Part shown: positions 31,302 through 39,670 of the stretch, one piece after another
Numbering within the stretch: the first letter of the stretch is position 1
Layout: each line of letters begins with the position of its first letter
IMG/VR virus record: IMGVR_UViG_3300007276_000054
Coordinates: 1 to 58,403 of that record
Length of the DNA stretch: 58,403 nucleotides
Strand: one strand, 5' to 3'
From: a virus
Notes under the pieces: model-generated
Database searches by the model: none
Told to the model about the DNA's origin: nothing
Seen by the model: only the letters and a program-made list of their open reading frames with translations
Translations under genes and position numbers: made by a program

Positions 31302-33744
31302 CTCCTAGGATTTGATTCATGATGTCATTGTTTGCTTCTGGGTCACCCTCAATTTCCCCTCTCCTTCCCTGTCTCTGAGAGATGAGCTTGCTTTGCTCAA
31401 CAGCCTGCTTCTGAACCCTAGAATCCTTACGGTCCTCCTTGAGTACTTCAATCTTTTGCCTGAACTCTTTATCGTCGGCCTTGAACCCGAGACTTGACTG
31501 AGCTCTAATCATCTCAATCTCTTTACGCATCTCATGCATTGCGGCAGCAACCTGAACATCAACCTGACCTTTTAATTGCATCTTCTGTGAATCGGCCTGA
31601 GCTTCCATTTGGATTCTCTGCATTTCCATTTGAGCCTTCTGCTGTGCCGCTTGTGCGTTCATCTGAGATTGCATCTGCATATTCTGTTGTTGTTGTTGTT
31701 GCAACTTAGCCAAACGCTTAGAGCGTCTAACAATCAACAGCCTTTGAGCTTGGTCAATGTCTTTTACTTGACGAACCGCCATCGCATCCTCTAGGTCAAT
31801 CTCTTTCTGCGCGAGGCTTGCCTGTACGTTCTGCTCTAGAAAGATTCGGTCATCGTCTGACATCTCTTGAACTACGCGAATTCCAAAGTTGTACATAGGC
31901 AGCTCGTTAAAGCTGTTGAGGATGTCCATACTTTTTTCTCCAATAGCCTTGGCGTAGACCCGGTAGAGAATAGATTCTTTTGGAATAACCTGTAAACACT
32001 TAACAACGTCTTGACAGACTCTCTTGTAGAGTACCATGCTCGCGTTTGTTATGTCGTACAAAGCGTTGTTACCAGCAGCAATAGCTTGTTGCCGCACGCC
32101 AACGAGTGCTTCCCCTTTCGGAGTACTTGCATCCATAACTTCATTGATGCCCGTAGCATCCCTAATCATACGGAGGTAGTGGTTGTATAGGCCGATGTAC
32201 TCGTTGATGTTTCGAATGCTGTTCTCAATAGACCGGATGGGTGGGTTTTGGAATCCCCCTTCTGGGTTCTTGCTTCTGTAGTAGAACACACCAGTCTGTT
32301 CATAGATGTCTTGAATCTGCAAGGGGGACAACTCACCACCTCTTCCTAGCTGCACGTTTTCAAGACCTTCAATATCCACTAGTACGCCGTCGGGCTTTGC
32401 CTTGGCTACCGCTTGCTGAATTTTCAAGTGAGTCAACTGTAGCTGGTCAGCAAATCCTAAGATGCCGCCCACCATAGACTTAGGCATCATTCGACGTAAA
32501 TTAGTAGTAGAAACACTATAAGAGAGCCGGGCCTTGGTAATGTCATGAACGTTTTTAGGTACGTTCTTTTTCATACCGTAGTTGTAAATCAAGTCAGTGC
32601 CCATCACGTGGCAGCCACCATATACGGTTTGATACTCCATCTTGTGAGCCTCCCTGTCGTACACAGAATTAGATGGCATCTTGTACTCAGAGCCCTTGAA
32701 GTAGAATCCAGTGTTTCCGTGTTGAGTGTCTTTACTCTCGTAGTACACGCAGTCCACAGAAACAAACTCAAAATCCATGATGTCTATCAAGTAGTCGTCA
32801 TACCCAAAAGTATACTTCTGTCTGGTTTGGTCGTAGGTTTTATAGTCAAAGGCACTGCCGTTATTGTAGCTTTTATTCTTTACTGAACTAGCAAGCTTCT
32901 CGTACTCTGACTCAGGGATGTCGCTGCCGGCCTGACGCTTAAGTTCTTGAATGCTGATTCTCTGAACGTGAGCACCGTACACGATATCAGACATGTTAGG
33001 GTCTTCCGTGTAGCTATGAAGGAACGTAGCCGGGTCAATGTACTTAGTACTAATTCCGTAGTTGGGGTCGTTGTCTCTTTTGGCTACTGCCATACCACAT
33101 ACTACCAAGTCTTCTACACACCGTCTATAAACCTTCTGGTCAAAGTCGTTCCAATCCAGAGTAAGTGCAGTGCCTAGTTGAGCTGCAATCTCTGCGTTGG
33201 TCTTCATGTTTTGCTCCATAAAGATTTCCGCCTCTTCTGTAGTATCGGGAAGTTCGTCAGGGTCAATCTTAGGTTGAAGACCTAACTGCTTTGCTTGTTG
33301 AAGCAGCTCCTTGTCTTTAATCGATGACTCAATTGTAGCACGAGCCATGTCCTTTTCGTTCTTACTTATCGGGTCAAGAGCCTCGACCGAAGGATAAGGT
33401 TTACGAGAAAGGATGCGGTTCACCACGACCTTTACGAATTTCGGGACAATAGGCACAGGGCTCCAGTCCAGATTTAGTAGTGTCCCGTCCCCGTTATTAG
33501 GGTCGAGAGAGTTTAGGATTTGCTTGTAGATAGACGTGTCCTGAGTTCCGTTGGCGTAATCTCGGCTCTTGTCAAAATCATACATACGGCGACGAAACAA
33601 TGATGTTTGGTCGGCACCGTATCCCCACTGTGAGTTAATCGCTTTAGCAAAGAGAAGTCCATATTTCTTGGACACCTTTACCTCAGGAGAAACAAACGGG
33701 TCAGGGAAGCTTCCATACTTGTTATTTTTGTTCCCGTCGGTCAT
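31294..33744 (-). CDS. Portal protein (crAss-like type, 816 aa)
   Basis: ATG 33744 (MTDGNKNNKYGSFPDPFVSP) is preferred; a longer frame would begin with TTG at 33789 and run through a promoter-like TATATTTG. The N-terminal block, with YGLLFAKAINSQWGYGADQ, a Tyr-Ala-Asn-Gly-x-Gln-Asp segment and LNLDWSPVPIVPKFVKVVVN (about residues 88-107), is characteristic of crAss-like phage portals. The middle holds wing/stem-type helices. The C-terminus is a very Gln/Met-rich coiled coil (about 685-765) and a charged tail. It forms the dodecameric DNA entry ring. It lies between terminase and the fibre genes, so fibres separate portal from capsid in this genome. Confidence 0.8.
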   Translation of the reverse strand: MTDGNKNNKYGSFPDPFVSPEVKVSKKYGLLFAKAINSQWGYGADQTSLFRRRMYDFDKSRDYANGTQDTSIYKQILNSLDPNNGDGTLLNLDWSPVPIVPKFVKVVVNRILSRKPYPSVEALDPISKNEKDMARATIESSIKDKELLQQAKQLGLQPKIDPDELPDTTEEAEIFMEQNMKTNAEIAAQLGTALTLDWNDFDQKVYRRCVEDLVVCGMAVAKRDNDPNYGISTKYIDPATFLHSYTEDPNMSDIVYGAHVQRISIQELKRQAGSDIPESEYEKLASSVKNKSYNNGSAFDYKTYDQTRQKYTFGYDDYLIDIMDFEFVSVDCVYYESKDTQHGNTGFYFKGSEYKMPSNSVYDREAHKMEYQTVYGGCHVMGTDLIYNYGMKKNVPKNVHDITKARLSYSVSTTNLRRMMPKSMVGGILGFADQLQLTHLKIQQAVAKAKPDGVLVDIEGLENVQLGRGGELSPLQIQDIYEQTGVFYYRSKNPEGGFQNPPIRSIENSIRNINEYIGLYNHYLRMIRDATGINEVMDASTPKGEALVGVRQQAIAAGNNALYDITNASMVLYKRVCQDVVKCLQVIPKESILYRVYAKAIGEKSMDILNSFNELPMYNFGIRVVQEMSDDDRIFLEQNVQASLAQKEIDLEDAMAVRQVKDIDQAQRLLIVRRSKRLAKLQQQQQQNMQMQSQMNAQAAQQKAQMEMQRIQMEAQADSQKMQLKGQVDVQVAAAMHEMRKEIEMIRAQSSLGFKADDKEFRQKIEVLKEDRKDSRVQKQAVEQSKLISQRQGRRGEIEGDPEANNDIMNQILGDE

Positions 33745-33767
33745 AGAATAAAGTTTGGGCTCATTTG

Positions 33768-33775
33768 CAAATATA
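33768..33775 (-). promoter_or_regulatory. TAnnTTTG -7 box for the portal gene
   Basis: The minus strand reads TATATTTG, 23 nt before ATG 33744, in the gap after terminase. It supports the shorter portal start. Confidence 0.5.
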
Positions 33776-33794
33776 ACAATAGTCCCCAAGGCTT

Positions 33795-35900
33795 TTACAC
33801 CTTGTATCTCCTGAAGAAGACCGCGTCGTCAAAAGTCTTTTTCTTTTGTTTAGGCTTTACTTTTTGAGCGGCGAGCAGTGCTAAACCAGAACTAATCGAC
33901 AAGTCATACTTTGTTCTGTTGTCAATCTTGAACCCTATCCAGTCTTCCAACGTCCTGTTGAAGTACATAGAGCCGGGGTTTCCATCCTCGTTTAATCCTA
34001 CATGATTGTGAATGTAGTCTTCTATTGCAGATGCGTGAGCTTGAATAACGTCTTGTGAGTTTGAGGGGATACCCTTTGTCTTTGACATAGACGAACCCGC
34101 CTTCAAGTGCTCTGGCCTATCCATGACATAGCCGTCGTAACCCCTTGATTCAAAGTACCTTACGATTCCGTACTTGTTGTTCTCAATCAAAAGGGGGTAA
34201 CCATAGAACACGGCAGCCATTAGAACATCCTCGTAGAAGATGCTCGCCATCGGTGGTCTGCTTGCATACTCTGCAACAAACATATTAGACGCACCGTTCA
34301 AGTTGAACTTGTTGTATATATGGCAAGCACCTTTGGATGACCTACCATCAACAGTAGCGTCTAAGTCATAAGAGTCAACACCCCCGCAACCCATAGACGG
34401 ATTTGAAGGTACACGTCTGCCACGCTCCTCACCTATGACACTTCTATTTCTGTCTTCAGGCATCCAGCTTATGTACCATCTTCCTTTCGGGTCTGGATTA
34501 AAAAACACCTTGGTGTCTTTGATTCCTTTACTCCATTGGAAATTTCCTCTGACAACTGGGCTAGGATACATGTGGTCATTGTGTTCGACCTGCTCGTAAA
34601 TCTTTCCAATGTTAAACAGACTTCCTTCGATGCTGTCCCTGAAAGCTTCGTCCGGAGTAAAGGGGAACTGACGAATGATTTCATTCATCTCTCTGGCGTC
34701 GTGTTTAACGGAGTCTCTTTCGTTCTTTAGGAATGACCTAGCACCCAATGACATGTTGTCACCGTCAAGTGTCTCTACCGGGCTCTCAGGGTCTTCTATG
34801 ATTGGCTTGCCGTGCTTGTCAAAGAACCCCTCAAGAGATTCATACGCAGGAATGAATAAACGATATAGTCCAGATACTGTTCTACCGTTAGCGTTTCGTT
34901 TAGTAGGGTCAGAGTCTTTCCAAATCTGCTTGTACTCTTCCCCTCCTTTGTCCATTGGATTTACAGTAGAGCCTACCAGAGCCTTACCCACAATACGTCT
35001 ACCCACGATAAGGCAGGTTCTTTCTATTCTCCAAGCCTCACGAATGTCTGAAGGCTTCTCCCACTTGCCGGCCTCATCCATGTAAAGCATATGAAGCTTC
35101 TCCCCATCGTATGCATTGTTTGTTGTGCTCTTCCAGTTTAGAACGGTGTTCAATGCATCACCAGCGTAAGACGTTTTGTTGTTCTTAGTGATTCTTTTAG
35201 ACGGCTCGCGAAAAGCTAATTCCATTCGAGGGTTAGTGGTACCGTCTTGAATTGGTTTGAAGAAGAACGGGTAGTGCCTAAACATAGACACCACTTTTTT
35301 CATGAAGATGTTTTCTTGTGCGTCCTTACCCGTCTTGGATTGGATGCCGAGAAGTTTGTCTTTTACCTGCGTAGCTTCGTCAAGCAGAACAGAAGCGCAG
35401 ATATTAGTGTAACCAGAGCGACGACACTTAGTGTAAAGCTGCCCAATACAACGTGAGTCAGCTTCGCACGCAGCCATGTGAAGAAAGATATCCCTTTGAA
35501 ATGCGAGATATGACGGGTACCCAATATCAATCTTAGTCCACTGGAGTAGCATGTAGTGCCTTCCGGTAACATACGTAGGCTTACCCGCGTTGTAAAACCA
35601 ATGACCGTCACGACGCCTTCGAAACTCCTCCTCGATATATGGACGAAATCTCTCTCGAAACTCCTTTGGCGATTCGGCCCACTCGTCCATGCTTCGAATA
35701 CGGGACAGCTCTTGTGGCAGAGGTACCCTGCTCCACACCTGCAAATCTGACGCCAGCCCTTCTCCTTGGATTCCTTCTTTTGGTTTTTCGGGTAGGCCAA
35801 TGAGAAGCCCCCCAAGTTCGATGACGTCCCCAAGCGTACCGTTGGGACAAACCTTGACAACCTCTTCATCATATCCATCTACAATTGCTAGGGCGTTCAT
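33795..35900 (-). CDS. terL: Terminase large subunit (701 aa)
   Basis: The start at 35900 overlaps the stop of the zinc-ribbon gene (TAATG). ATPase domain: a degenerate Walker A-like CRRSGYTN (about 159-166) after an adenine-binding Tyr-Thr-Lys, and a Walker B LHMLYMDEAGKW (about 279-290) with the catalytic Glu. SKTGKDAQENIF and NPRMELAFREPSKR lie between them. The C-terminal RNase H-like nuclease is marked by GVDSYDLDATVDG. This arrangement, including the weak Walker A, is as in crAss-like TerL. It packages DNA into the prohead through the portal encoded next. Confidence 0.85.
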   Translation of the reverse strand: MNALAIVDGYDEEVVKVCPNGTLGDVIELGGLLIGLPEKPKEGIQGEGLASDLQVWSRVPLPQELSRIRSMDEWAESPKEFRERFRPYIEEEFRRRRDGHWFYNAGKPTYVTGRHYMLLQWTKIDIGYPSYLAFQRDIFLHMAACEADSRCIGQLYTKCRRSGYTNICASVLLDEATQVKDKLLGIQSKTGKDAQENIFMKKVVSMFRHYPFFFKPIQDGTTNPRMELAFREPSKRITKNNKTSYAGDALNTVLNWKSTTNNAYDGEKLHMLYMDEAGKWEKPSDIREAWRIERTCLIVGRRIVGKALVGSTVNPMDKGGEEYKQIWKDSDPTKRNANGRTVSGLYRLFIPAYESLEGFFDKHGKPIIEDPESPVETLDGDNMSLGARSFLKNERDSVKHDAREMNEIIRQFPFTPDEAFRDSIEGSLFNIGKIYEQVEHNDHMYPSPVVRGNFQWSKGIKDTKVFFNPDPKGRWYISWMPEDRNRSVIGEERGRRVPSNPSMGCGGVDSYDLDATVDGRSSKGACHIYNKFNLNGASNMFVAEYASRPPMASIFYEDVLMAAVFYGYPLLIENNKYGIVRYFESRGYDGYVMDRPEHLKAGSSMSKTKGIPSNSQDVIQAHASAIEDYIHNHVGLNEDGNPGSMYFNRTLEDWIGFKIDNRTKYDLSISSGLALLAAQKVKPKQKKKTFDDAVFFRRYKV

Positions 35901-36085
35901 TAGATAACTCCACCCCACCGGTCACTCCTAAAGCTGGGTACACCGGTCTTGGGTTCATTGTTGTTCATGTGTGAGCCACACTCATCACACTTGATGTCGT
36001 GCCTTGCTTCTCCGTCAATTATTTTAATTGATACGTTGTGCCCCTTCTTTATGCTTTCACATTTTGGGCAAATAAATTCAGCCAT
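35900..36085 (-). CDS. Small zinc-ribbon protein (61 aa)
   Basis: Two CxxC knuckles are visible: FICPKC (residues 4-9) and IKCDECGSH (31-39), a typical zinc-ribbon. Between them is a basic strand (GHNVSIKIIDGEARHDI). Its stop overlaps the terminase start and its own start touches the previous stop, so it is translated with the terminase. It may bind DNA, RNA or a protein partner in packaging or late transcription. The metal-binding call is firm; the role is open. Confidence 0.7.
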   Translation of the reverse strand: MAEFICPKCESIKKGHNVSIKIIDGEARHDIKCDECGSHMNNNEPKTGVPSFRSDRWGGVI

Positions 36086-36378
36086 TACTTTGAGAATTTT
36101 TCAGCAAAACCTCCAGAGTAATCCTTAATCTCTTCAATAGAGCCGGTAACCTTTAGAGCTTTAGCCATTTGTTCTAGTCGTTGTCTTTCAACGAGCAGTT
36201 CTTTGCAGTCTATAGCGGTCTGCTTGATTGACTGTAGTTCAGCTTTTCTAGCGCTACCTCCAGCCTCGGGGTCAACCGGTCTCTTGACCTCGTCAATCAT
36301 GTTGTCTATAGCTATCTCCATAGACCTCATCAATCTCTCAGCCGCGTCTACGGTTGTAAATTTATTCTTTGACGACAT
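36085..36378 (-). CDS. Helical protein before terminase, candidate small terminase (97 aa)
   Basis: 97 residues, mostly helical and charged (AAERLMRSMEIAIDNMIDEV, then ELQSIKQTAIDCKELLVERQ). It lies two genes before the large terminase and overlaps the co-chaperonin gene by 17 nt. Size and position suit a small terminase subunit or DNA-binding adaptor, but no helix-turn-helix is clear. Treat as hypothetical. Confidence 0.5.
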   Translation of the reverse strand: MSSKNKFTTVDAAERLMRSMEIAIDNMIDEVKRPVDPEAGGSARKAELQSIKQTAIDCKELLVERQRLEQMAKALKVTGSIEEIKDYSGGFAEKFSK

Positions 36379-36949
36379 AAGACAAATCTTCTAGACGCAT
36401 CCTATAAACTATTGAGTCATCATCAAGCTTCATCTTGTAGTCAGAACCGACGTCAAAACCAACAACGTCTCCAATTTCAACACCCTGCTCGATTAGCTGC
36501 GGGTGAGGCATAACTACAATAGCCGTCTTGTCGTCAACCTCCTCTGTCTTAAGGTTAACGATAATACCAGAATCTGTAACCTCTTCTTCGGTTTCTTTTT
36601 CCGGTGGCTGAACAAAGACCCATCCAGAAAGCATTGACAGCTCACCTTCTGAATCTCTATAAGCAATTGCGTGAGAAGCCCTAGAGTGTTCTTGGTCATA
36701 AACCACAATGTACTTGTTGTCCCCAAGGCTAAGCGAAGGGTTTGTGGTTACGTGATGGTGAAAGAAAAGAGTGTCCCCCTCCTTTACTCCTGTATCTATT
36801 AAGAAGGGAGCGGAAACTACAGAGCCGTGACAAACGCGATGGTCAAACTCGTTGAACCTAGTGTCAAGGTAAAGTTCTTTTTCTCCCAGCTTTATTGTGT
36901 CCTCATGCTTTTCGAGCACCTCAACAACAAAGTGGCGCAATACTTTCAT
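36362..36949 (-). CDS. GroES-like co-chaperonin (195 aa)
   Basis: The chain shows two small beta-barrel halves. The first begins with VLRHFVVEVLEKHEDTIKLG, then GDTLFFHHHV (about 58-67) and a segment ending LSGWVFVQP (about 107-115). The second has SGIIV, then IEQGVEIGDVVGFDVGSDY and a C-terminal YRMRLEDLSYVV. The Gly-Asp-x-Val-x-Phe and 'Tyr-Arg-Met-Arg' endings are as in GroES folds and phage co-chaperonins (functional analogues of T4 gp31). It probably caps host GroEL to fold the capsid protein. No GroEL gene is present. It lies in the late run just before terminase genes. Confidence 0.7.
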   Translation of the reverse strand: MKVLRHFVVEVLEKHEDTIKLGEKELYLDTRFNEFDHRVCHGSVVSAPFLIDTGVKEGDTLFFHHHVTTNPSLSLGDNKYIVVYDQEHSRASHAIAYRDSEGELSMLSGWVFVQPPEKETEEEVTDSGIIVNLKTEEVDDKTAIVVMPHPQLIEQGVEIGDVVGFDVGSDYKMKLDDDSIVYRMRLEDLSYVVKE

Positions 36950-37182
36950 TAAAACTTACAGTCATATTCAATTAATAGCGGTTGATTCTCAACCGTTTTC
37001 CAAATGTACGTAGATTCTTCGTCCTCTAGGTATACGTGATACCGACGCACATTGTATTTGAATAAAGCTGCATCGTCTTCTACGATTGCTGATACCTTTG
37101 CGCTTCCTGCTTTCATGCCTACATAGTAGGCCATTGCGTCCTTGGGGTTTGGCCCAATGACAATCTTTCTAATTAGATTCAT
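36949..37182 (-). CDS. Conserved hypothetical protein (77 aa)
   Basis: 77 residues beginning MNLIRKIVIGPNPKDAMAYY. The Ile-Gly-Pro-Asn-Pro-Lys-Asp-Ala-Met-Ala-Tyr-Tyr-Val-Gly-Met block and the ending PLLIEYDCKF recur, as I recall, in small proteins of other aquatic phages. Start and stop overlap the co-chaperonin start by one base. The beta-rich pattern suggests a small barrel. Function unknown. Confidence 0.6.
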   Translation of the reverse strand: MNLIRKIVIGPNPKDAMAYYVGMKAGSAKVSAIVEDDAALFKYNVRRYHVYLEDEESTYIWKTVENQPLLIEYDCKF

Positions 37183-37186
37183 AAGT

Positions 37187-37465
37187 TTAGTTTAGTGAGA
37201 GTCCACTAAACCAATCCTCAGCCTCACCCTCTTGATTGTAGGCTTCAACTTGGAGTGTCATGAACTCTGCAAATTCGTCGTCGTCTGTGGCATTCCACCC
37301 ATAGGCTAAGTTCCACTTTCGAGCATCGTCTGTTTCTTCTTCTACAAAGCCAACAGCCATAGTGTATACTACCGTGTCAGAACCATACTTAGACACTACA
37401 TTTTCAAGCTCCTCGAAAACAGATTGAACTTCTTTTCGGAATGATTTTCTTAAAATATCGTCCAT
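37187..37465 (-). CDS. Hypothetical acidic protein (92 aa)
   Basis: 92 residues, acidic, with helical N-terminus (MDDILRKSFRKEVQSVFEEL) and several Asp/Glu clusters. It is preceded 2 nt upstream by a fibre-type gene and followed by a small conserved gene, in the same late transcript. No family recognised. Confidence 0.55.
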   Translation of the reverse strand: MDDILRKSFRKEVQSVFEELENVVSKYGSDTVVYTMAVGFVEEETDDARKWNLAYGWNATDDDEFAEFMTLQVEAYNQEGEAEDWFSGLSLN

Positions 37466-37467
37466 GA

Positions 37468-38301
37468 TTATGGTTCTATGATTGTATTTGTGCCGCTAGG
37501 TGCAGCTGAAGTTGTCGTTAAGTCAGCCGTAAGCATCCAAAGCGAGCTACTAATTCCAAATAAGTGGAATCGGTCACCAACGCCTCCTCCAGTGCCAGCG
37601 GCGTTGCTATCCAGTGAGAAGGACGTCGCTGTGTTAGCCTCAGCAATTTGGGTGTCCGTCTTATCAGCGGTGGTTGAGTTCAACGTTACCCTTCCCTTGA
37701 TTTTGGTAGAGCTAACCTTTGTGGTGAAGGTAATTGCGGTTGCTTTGGAAGACGTTAAGACAACTGTTATCTGAGCTCCGGCAACACAATCGGGTAGTAC
37801 AATGCTAGATGATGCAACCGCTGCGTCCAAAGTGTACGTTGCATTTGAAGCCGTCATCGCCGTTGCACCATTACCTAGATTAATTACGTTTGCTGAACCA
37901 GAGGAGATTGTTATTGTATCGCTATTCCGACTTAATCCAATCCCGTTACCCGCAGCGAACGTAACAGTCTTTGTTGTTCCAGCCGCGTCTGCAATAGTTA
38001 AGGTGGGCGCTGCGGTACCCCCTACCGTTGTGGTTACACTTTCGAAAGTAGGTAGTGTTCTATGCTCAACGACTTTTGAAGTTGAATTCCAAACAAGCAC
38101 CTTATCGTTATCGCTCCCGGCGGGTACCGTATTGAGCTGAAGAGTCTCTGCTTTAAGTGTGCTGGTAGACAATGACAAGGCAGAATTATTACCTTCGCCA
38201 TCTTGAATGACCTTAAGCGTGCCAGTAAGAACCGCTGCGTCATTGGTCTTAAGAAGACCTTGATAGGTGTTTTTGATTCGAGTTCCGCTGAGAGTAGCCA
38301 T
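37468..38301 (-). CDS. Structural/fibre-like protein (277 aa)
   Basis: Begins MATLSGTRIKNTYQGLLKTN, followed by DGEGNNSALSLSTSTLKAET and a Val-Trp-Asn segment (DNDKVLVWNSTSK). These are hallmarks of phage fibre or head-decoration proteins with repeated beta-turns. It is rich in Thr, Ser and Ala (Thr over 15 per cent by eye) and ends with a beta-sandwich-like domain (ITVVLTSSKATAITFTTKVS). It is the first gene of a minus transcript that starts at the divergent promoter region at 38.3 kb. It may be a decoration or fibre protein. Confidence 0.6.
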   Translation of the reverse strand: MATLSGTRIKNTYQGLLKTNDAAVLTGTLKVIQDGEGNNSALSLSTSTLKAETLQLNTVPAGSDNDKVLVWNSTSKVVEHRTLPTFESVTTTVGGTAAPTLTIADAAGTTKTVTFAAGNGIGLSRNSDTITISSGSANVINLGNGATAMTASNATYTLDAAVASSSIVLPDCVAGAQITVVLTSSKATAITFTTKVSSTKIKGRVTLNSTTADKTDTQIAEANTATSFSLDSNAAGTGGGVGDRFHLFGISSSLWMLTADLTTTSAAPSGTNTIIEP

Positions 38302-38306
38302 AGAAT

Positions 38307-38314
38307 TAACTTTG
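38307..38314 (+). promoter_or_regulatory. TAnnTTTG -7 box for the winged-helix gene
   Basis: The plus strand reads TAACTTTG, 15 nt before ATG 38330. It overlaps by position with the divergent minus-strand box at 38318-38325, so one operator could control both directions. Confidence 0.45.
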
Positions 38315-38317
38315 GTA

Positions 38318-38325
38318 CAAATATA
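38318..38325 (-). promoter_or_regulatory. TAnnTTTG -7 box for the 277-aa gene
   Basis: The minus strand reads TATATTTG, 16 nt before ATG 38301, within the 28-nt divergent gap. Confidence 0.5.
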
Positions 38326-38329
38326 CTAG

Positions 38330-38755
38330 ATGAGCAGACACCACAACGGTAGACGTAGGAGAGACTTTAGTAAACTGAACAAACGGTATGTAGCCAAAAA
38401 CTACATGAAAAAGTGGGGGCTTGTAGTTAGAGACATTAAAAAGAACTACGAGATACAACAGACAGAACTAGAGTTCATGATGTATGTGTATGACTTTGAG
38501 TTCTTTACCGTTTCTCACATAGCCAAAGTTATGAGCAGGAGCAGACACAAGTTATATGAAAGAACAATCCTACCTATGAAGAAACAAGGGTGGATTGAAA
38601 ATATCTATCACGGAAAAGAGGTAGACCAATATGTAAATGCGCTATTCCAAGAAAGGCAAAACCACGAACACCGACTAGGGCTTTCCCAGAAAGGGAGGAT
38701 GATGGTGCAGAGGGTATATCGAAAACTAGAAGGAGACGAACCCATTAAAATTTAG
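38330..38755 (+). CDS. Winged-helix (MarR-like) DNA-binding protein, candidate phage regulator
   Basis: 141 residues. The basic N-terminus (MSRHHNGRRRRDFSKLNKRY) is followed by a winged-helix pattern: helix QTELEFMMYVYDFE, then FTVSHIAKVMSRSRHKLYER as helix-turn-helix (about 64-83), and a wing around GWIENIYHGK. The C-terminus has an LSQKGRMMVQRVYRKL helix typical of MarR-type dimer arms. It is transcribed on the plus strand alone, inside the late minus block, from a promoter overlapping the divergent 277-aa gene, and its 3' end overlaps the endolysin gene by 11 nt. It could regulate the switch between promoter classes. Target unknown. Confidence 0.65.
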   Translation: MSRHHNGRRRRDFSKLNKRYVAKNYMKKWGLVVRDIKKNYEIQQTELEFMMYVYDFEFFTVSHIAKVMSRSRHKLYERTILPMKKQGWIENIYHGKEVDQYVNALFQERQNHEHRLGLSQKGRMMVQRVYRKLEGDEPIKI

Positions 38756-39593
38756 AAGTCATCGCTCCTTTGTATGTGTCCCTAAGTTCGTGGGGATACA
38801 ACCTTTTAAGCATGTACTCTTGATTTACATTACCGCCGGCAACATCATAGTATGTTCTTCCCTGAGAATCAGTGCCGGTAGCTATGATGACATCCGTATG
38901 GCTGTTGTACTTCTCTCCTTTACTTCCTGATTTCTTGAACTGATTAAACTTCCAGTCTGCGGTGTTCTTGAAGTCGCGCTTATCTCCATGCGCATCATCG
39001 TAACCCCTGAACAGCATGTCGCCAACTCTAAGCTGACTTGCTTGCTTTCCAATTAGTCTAGTCGCTTTGTAAGCGTCGTACTCATACGTCTCCTCGCCCT
39101 TCAATGCTTTAGTCTTGAACGCATCATTCATATAAAGTCTGTGTGCTGCGTATGGGCGAAACCCCATCTCTTTAGCTTCTTCATTTGAACTTGCCCCTAG
39201 AAACCCTCTTACATGGGCTGAGGTCGTGGCTGCGCTCCAAGCTGTTCCCGTAGCAGTGGCTTTAGAATCTCCTCGGTACACATCCGTCAGGAGAACCTCC
39301 TCGATAAACGCACCCGAACGAGGGTCTGATTCTTCAAGGAACTTCATACTGGTTACACCCGGTCGTGAGTCTTCATCAATAACGAAATTGTTTTGGATGT
39401 TTGCAGCTGTCATTGCAAGACGCATCTCTGCTTCCTCTCTATCGTTAATTCCCGGTGCTTCGCCGACATACTCTGCTTTACCCCTCCGCTCGTTACGCCT
39501 TCTCTTTTTTTTTCTTCCTCCGAATAGGCTACGAATTCCCGGCTTCCTAGATGAATCCCAGCGGTAGTCTTCGTCTTTTTTAGATACTTCCAT
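38745..39593 (-). CDS. Endolysin-like peptidase/amidase (DUF2272/CHAP-like, 282 aa)
   Basis: ATG 39593 is used; the longer frame opens with TTG at 39632 inside an opposing promoter motif. After a basic N-terminal region (GGRKKKRRRNERRGKA), the catalytic-type domain carries GTAWSAATTSAHVRGFLG (about 114-131), FRPYAAHRLYMNDAF, LRVGDMLFRGYDD, then SHTDVIIATG and YYDVAGGNVNQ. This order (Trp-Ser-Ala..., His-x-x-Tyr, Gly-Asp, His-x-Asp-Val-Val/Ile, Gly-Gly-Asn-Val) matches DUF2272 peptidoglycan hydrolases related to CHAP amidases. It is a probable endolysin or virion lysin. No signal peptide seen. Confidence 0.65.
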   Translation of the reverse strand: MEVSKKDEDYRWDSSRKPGIRSLFGGRKKKRRRNERRGKAEYVGEAPGINDREEAEMRLAMTAANIQNNFVIDEDSRPGVTSMKFLEESDPRSGAFIEEVLLTDVYRGDSKATATGTAWSAATTSAHVRGFLGASSNEEAKEMGFRPYAAHRLYMNDAFKTKALKGEETYEYDAYKATRLIGKQASQLRVGDMLFRGYDDAHGDKRDFKNTADWKFNQFKKSGSKGEKYNSHTDVIIATGTDSQGRTYYDVAGGNVNQEYMLKRLYPHELRDTYKGAMTSKF

Positions 39594-39610
39594 GACAGTT
39601 TTCGATTGCT

Positions 39611-39650
39611 GCACAATATACGGAATCTTCAAACGTTAAGGATGTAGACA
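39611..39650 (+). promoter_or_regulatory. Bipartite early-type promoter element (copy 1 of 8)
   Basis: GCACAATAT, 14-nt spacer, then CGTTAAGGATGTAGACA, ending 20 nt before ATG 39671. It is the only copy found outside the plus-strand early block and would give this secreted-protein gene early-type expression. Confidence 0.6.
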
Positions 39651-39670
39651 AACCTTCAAACACATTTACA

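Noticed and set aside
33745-33789. TTG start adding 15 residues to the portal
   Set aside because: The extension overlaps a TATATTTG promoter box and is not needed; ATG 33744 follows at normal distance.
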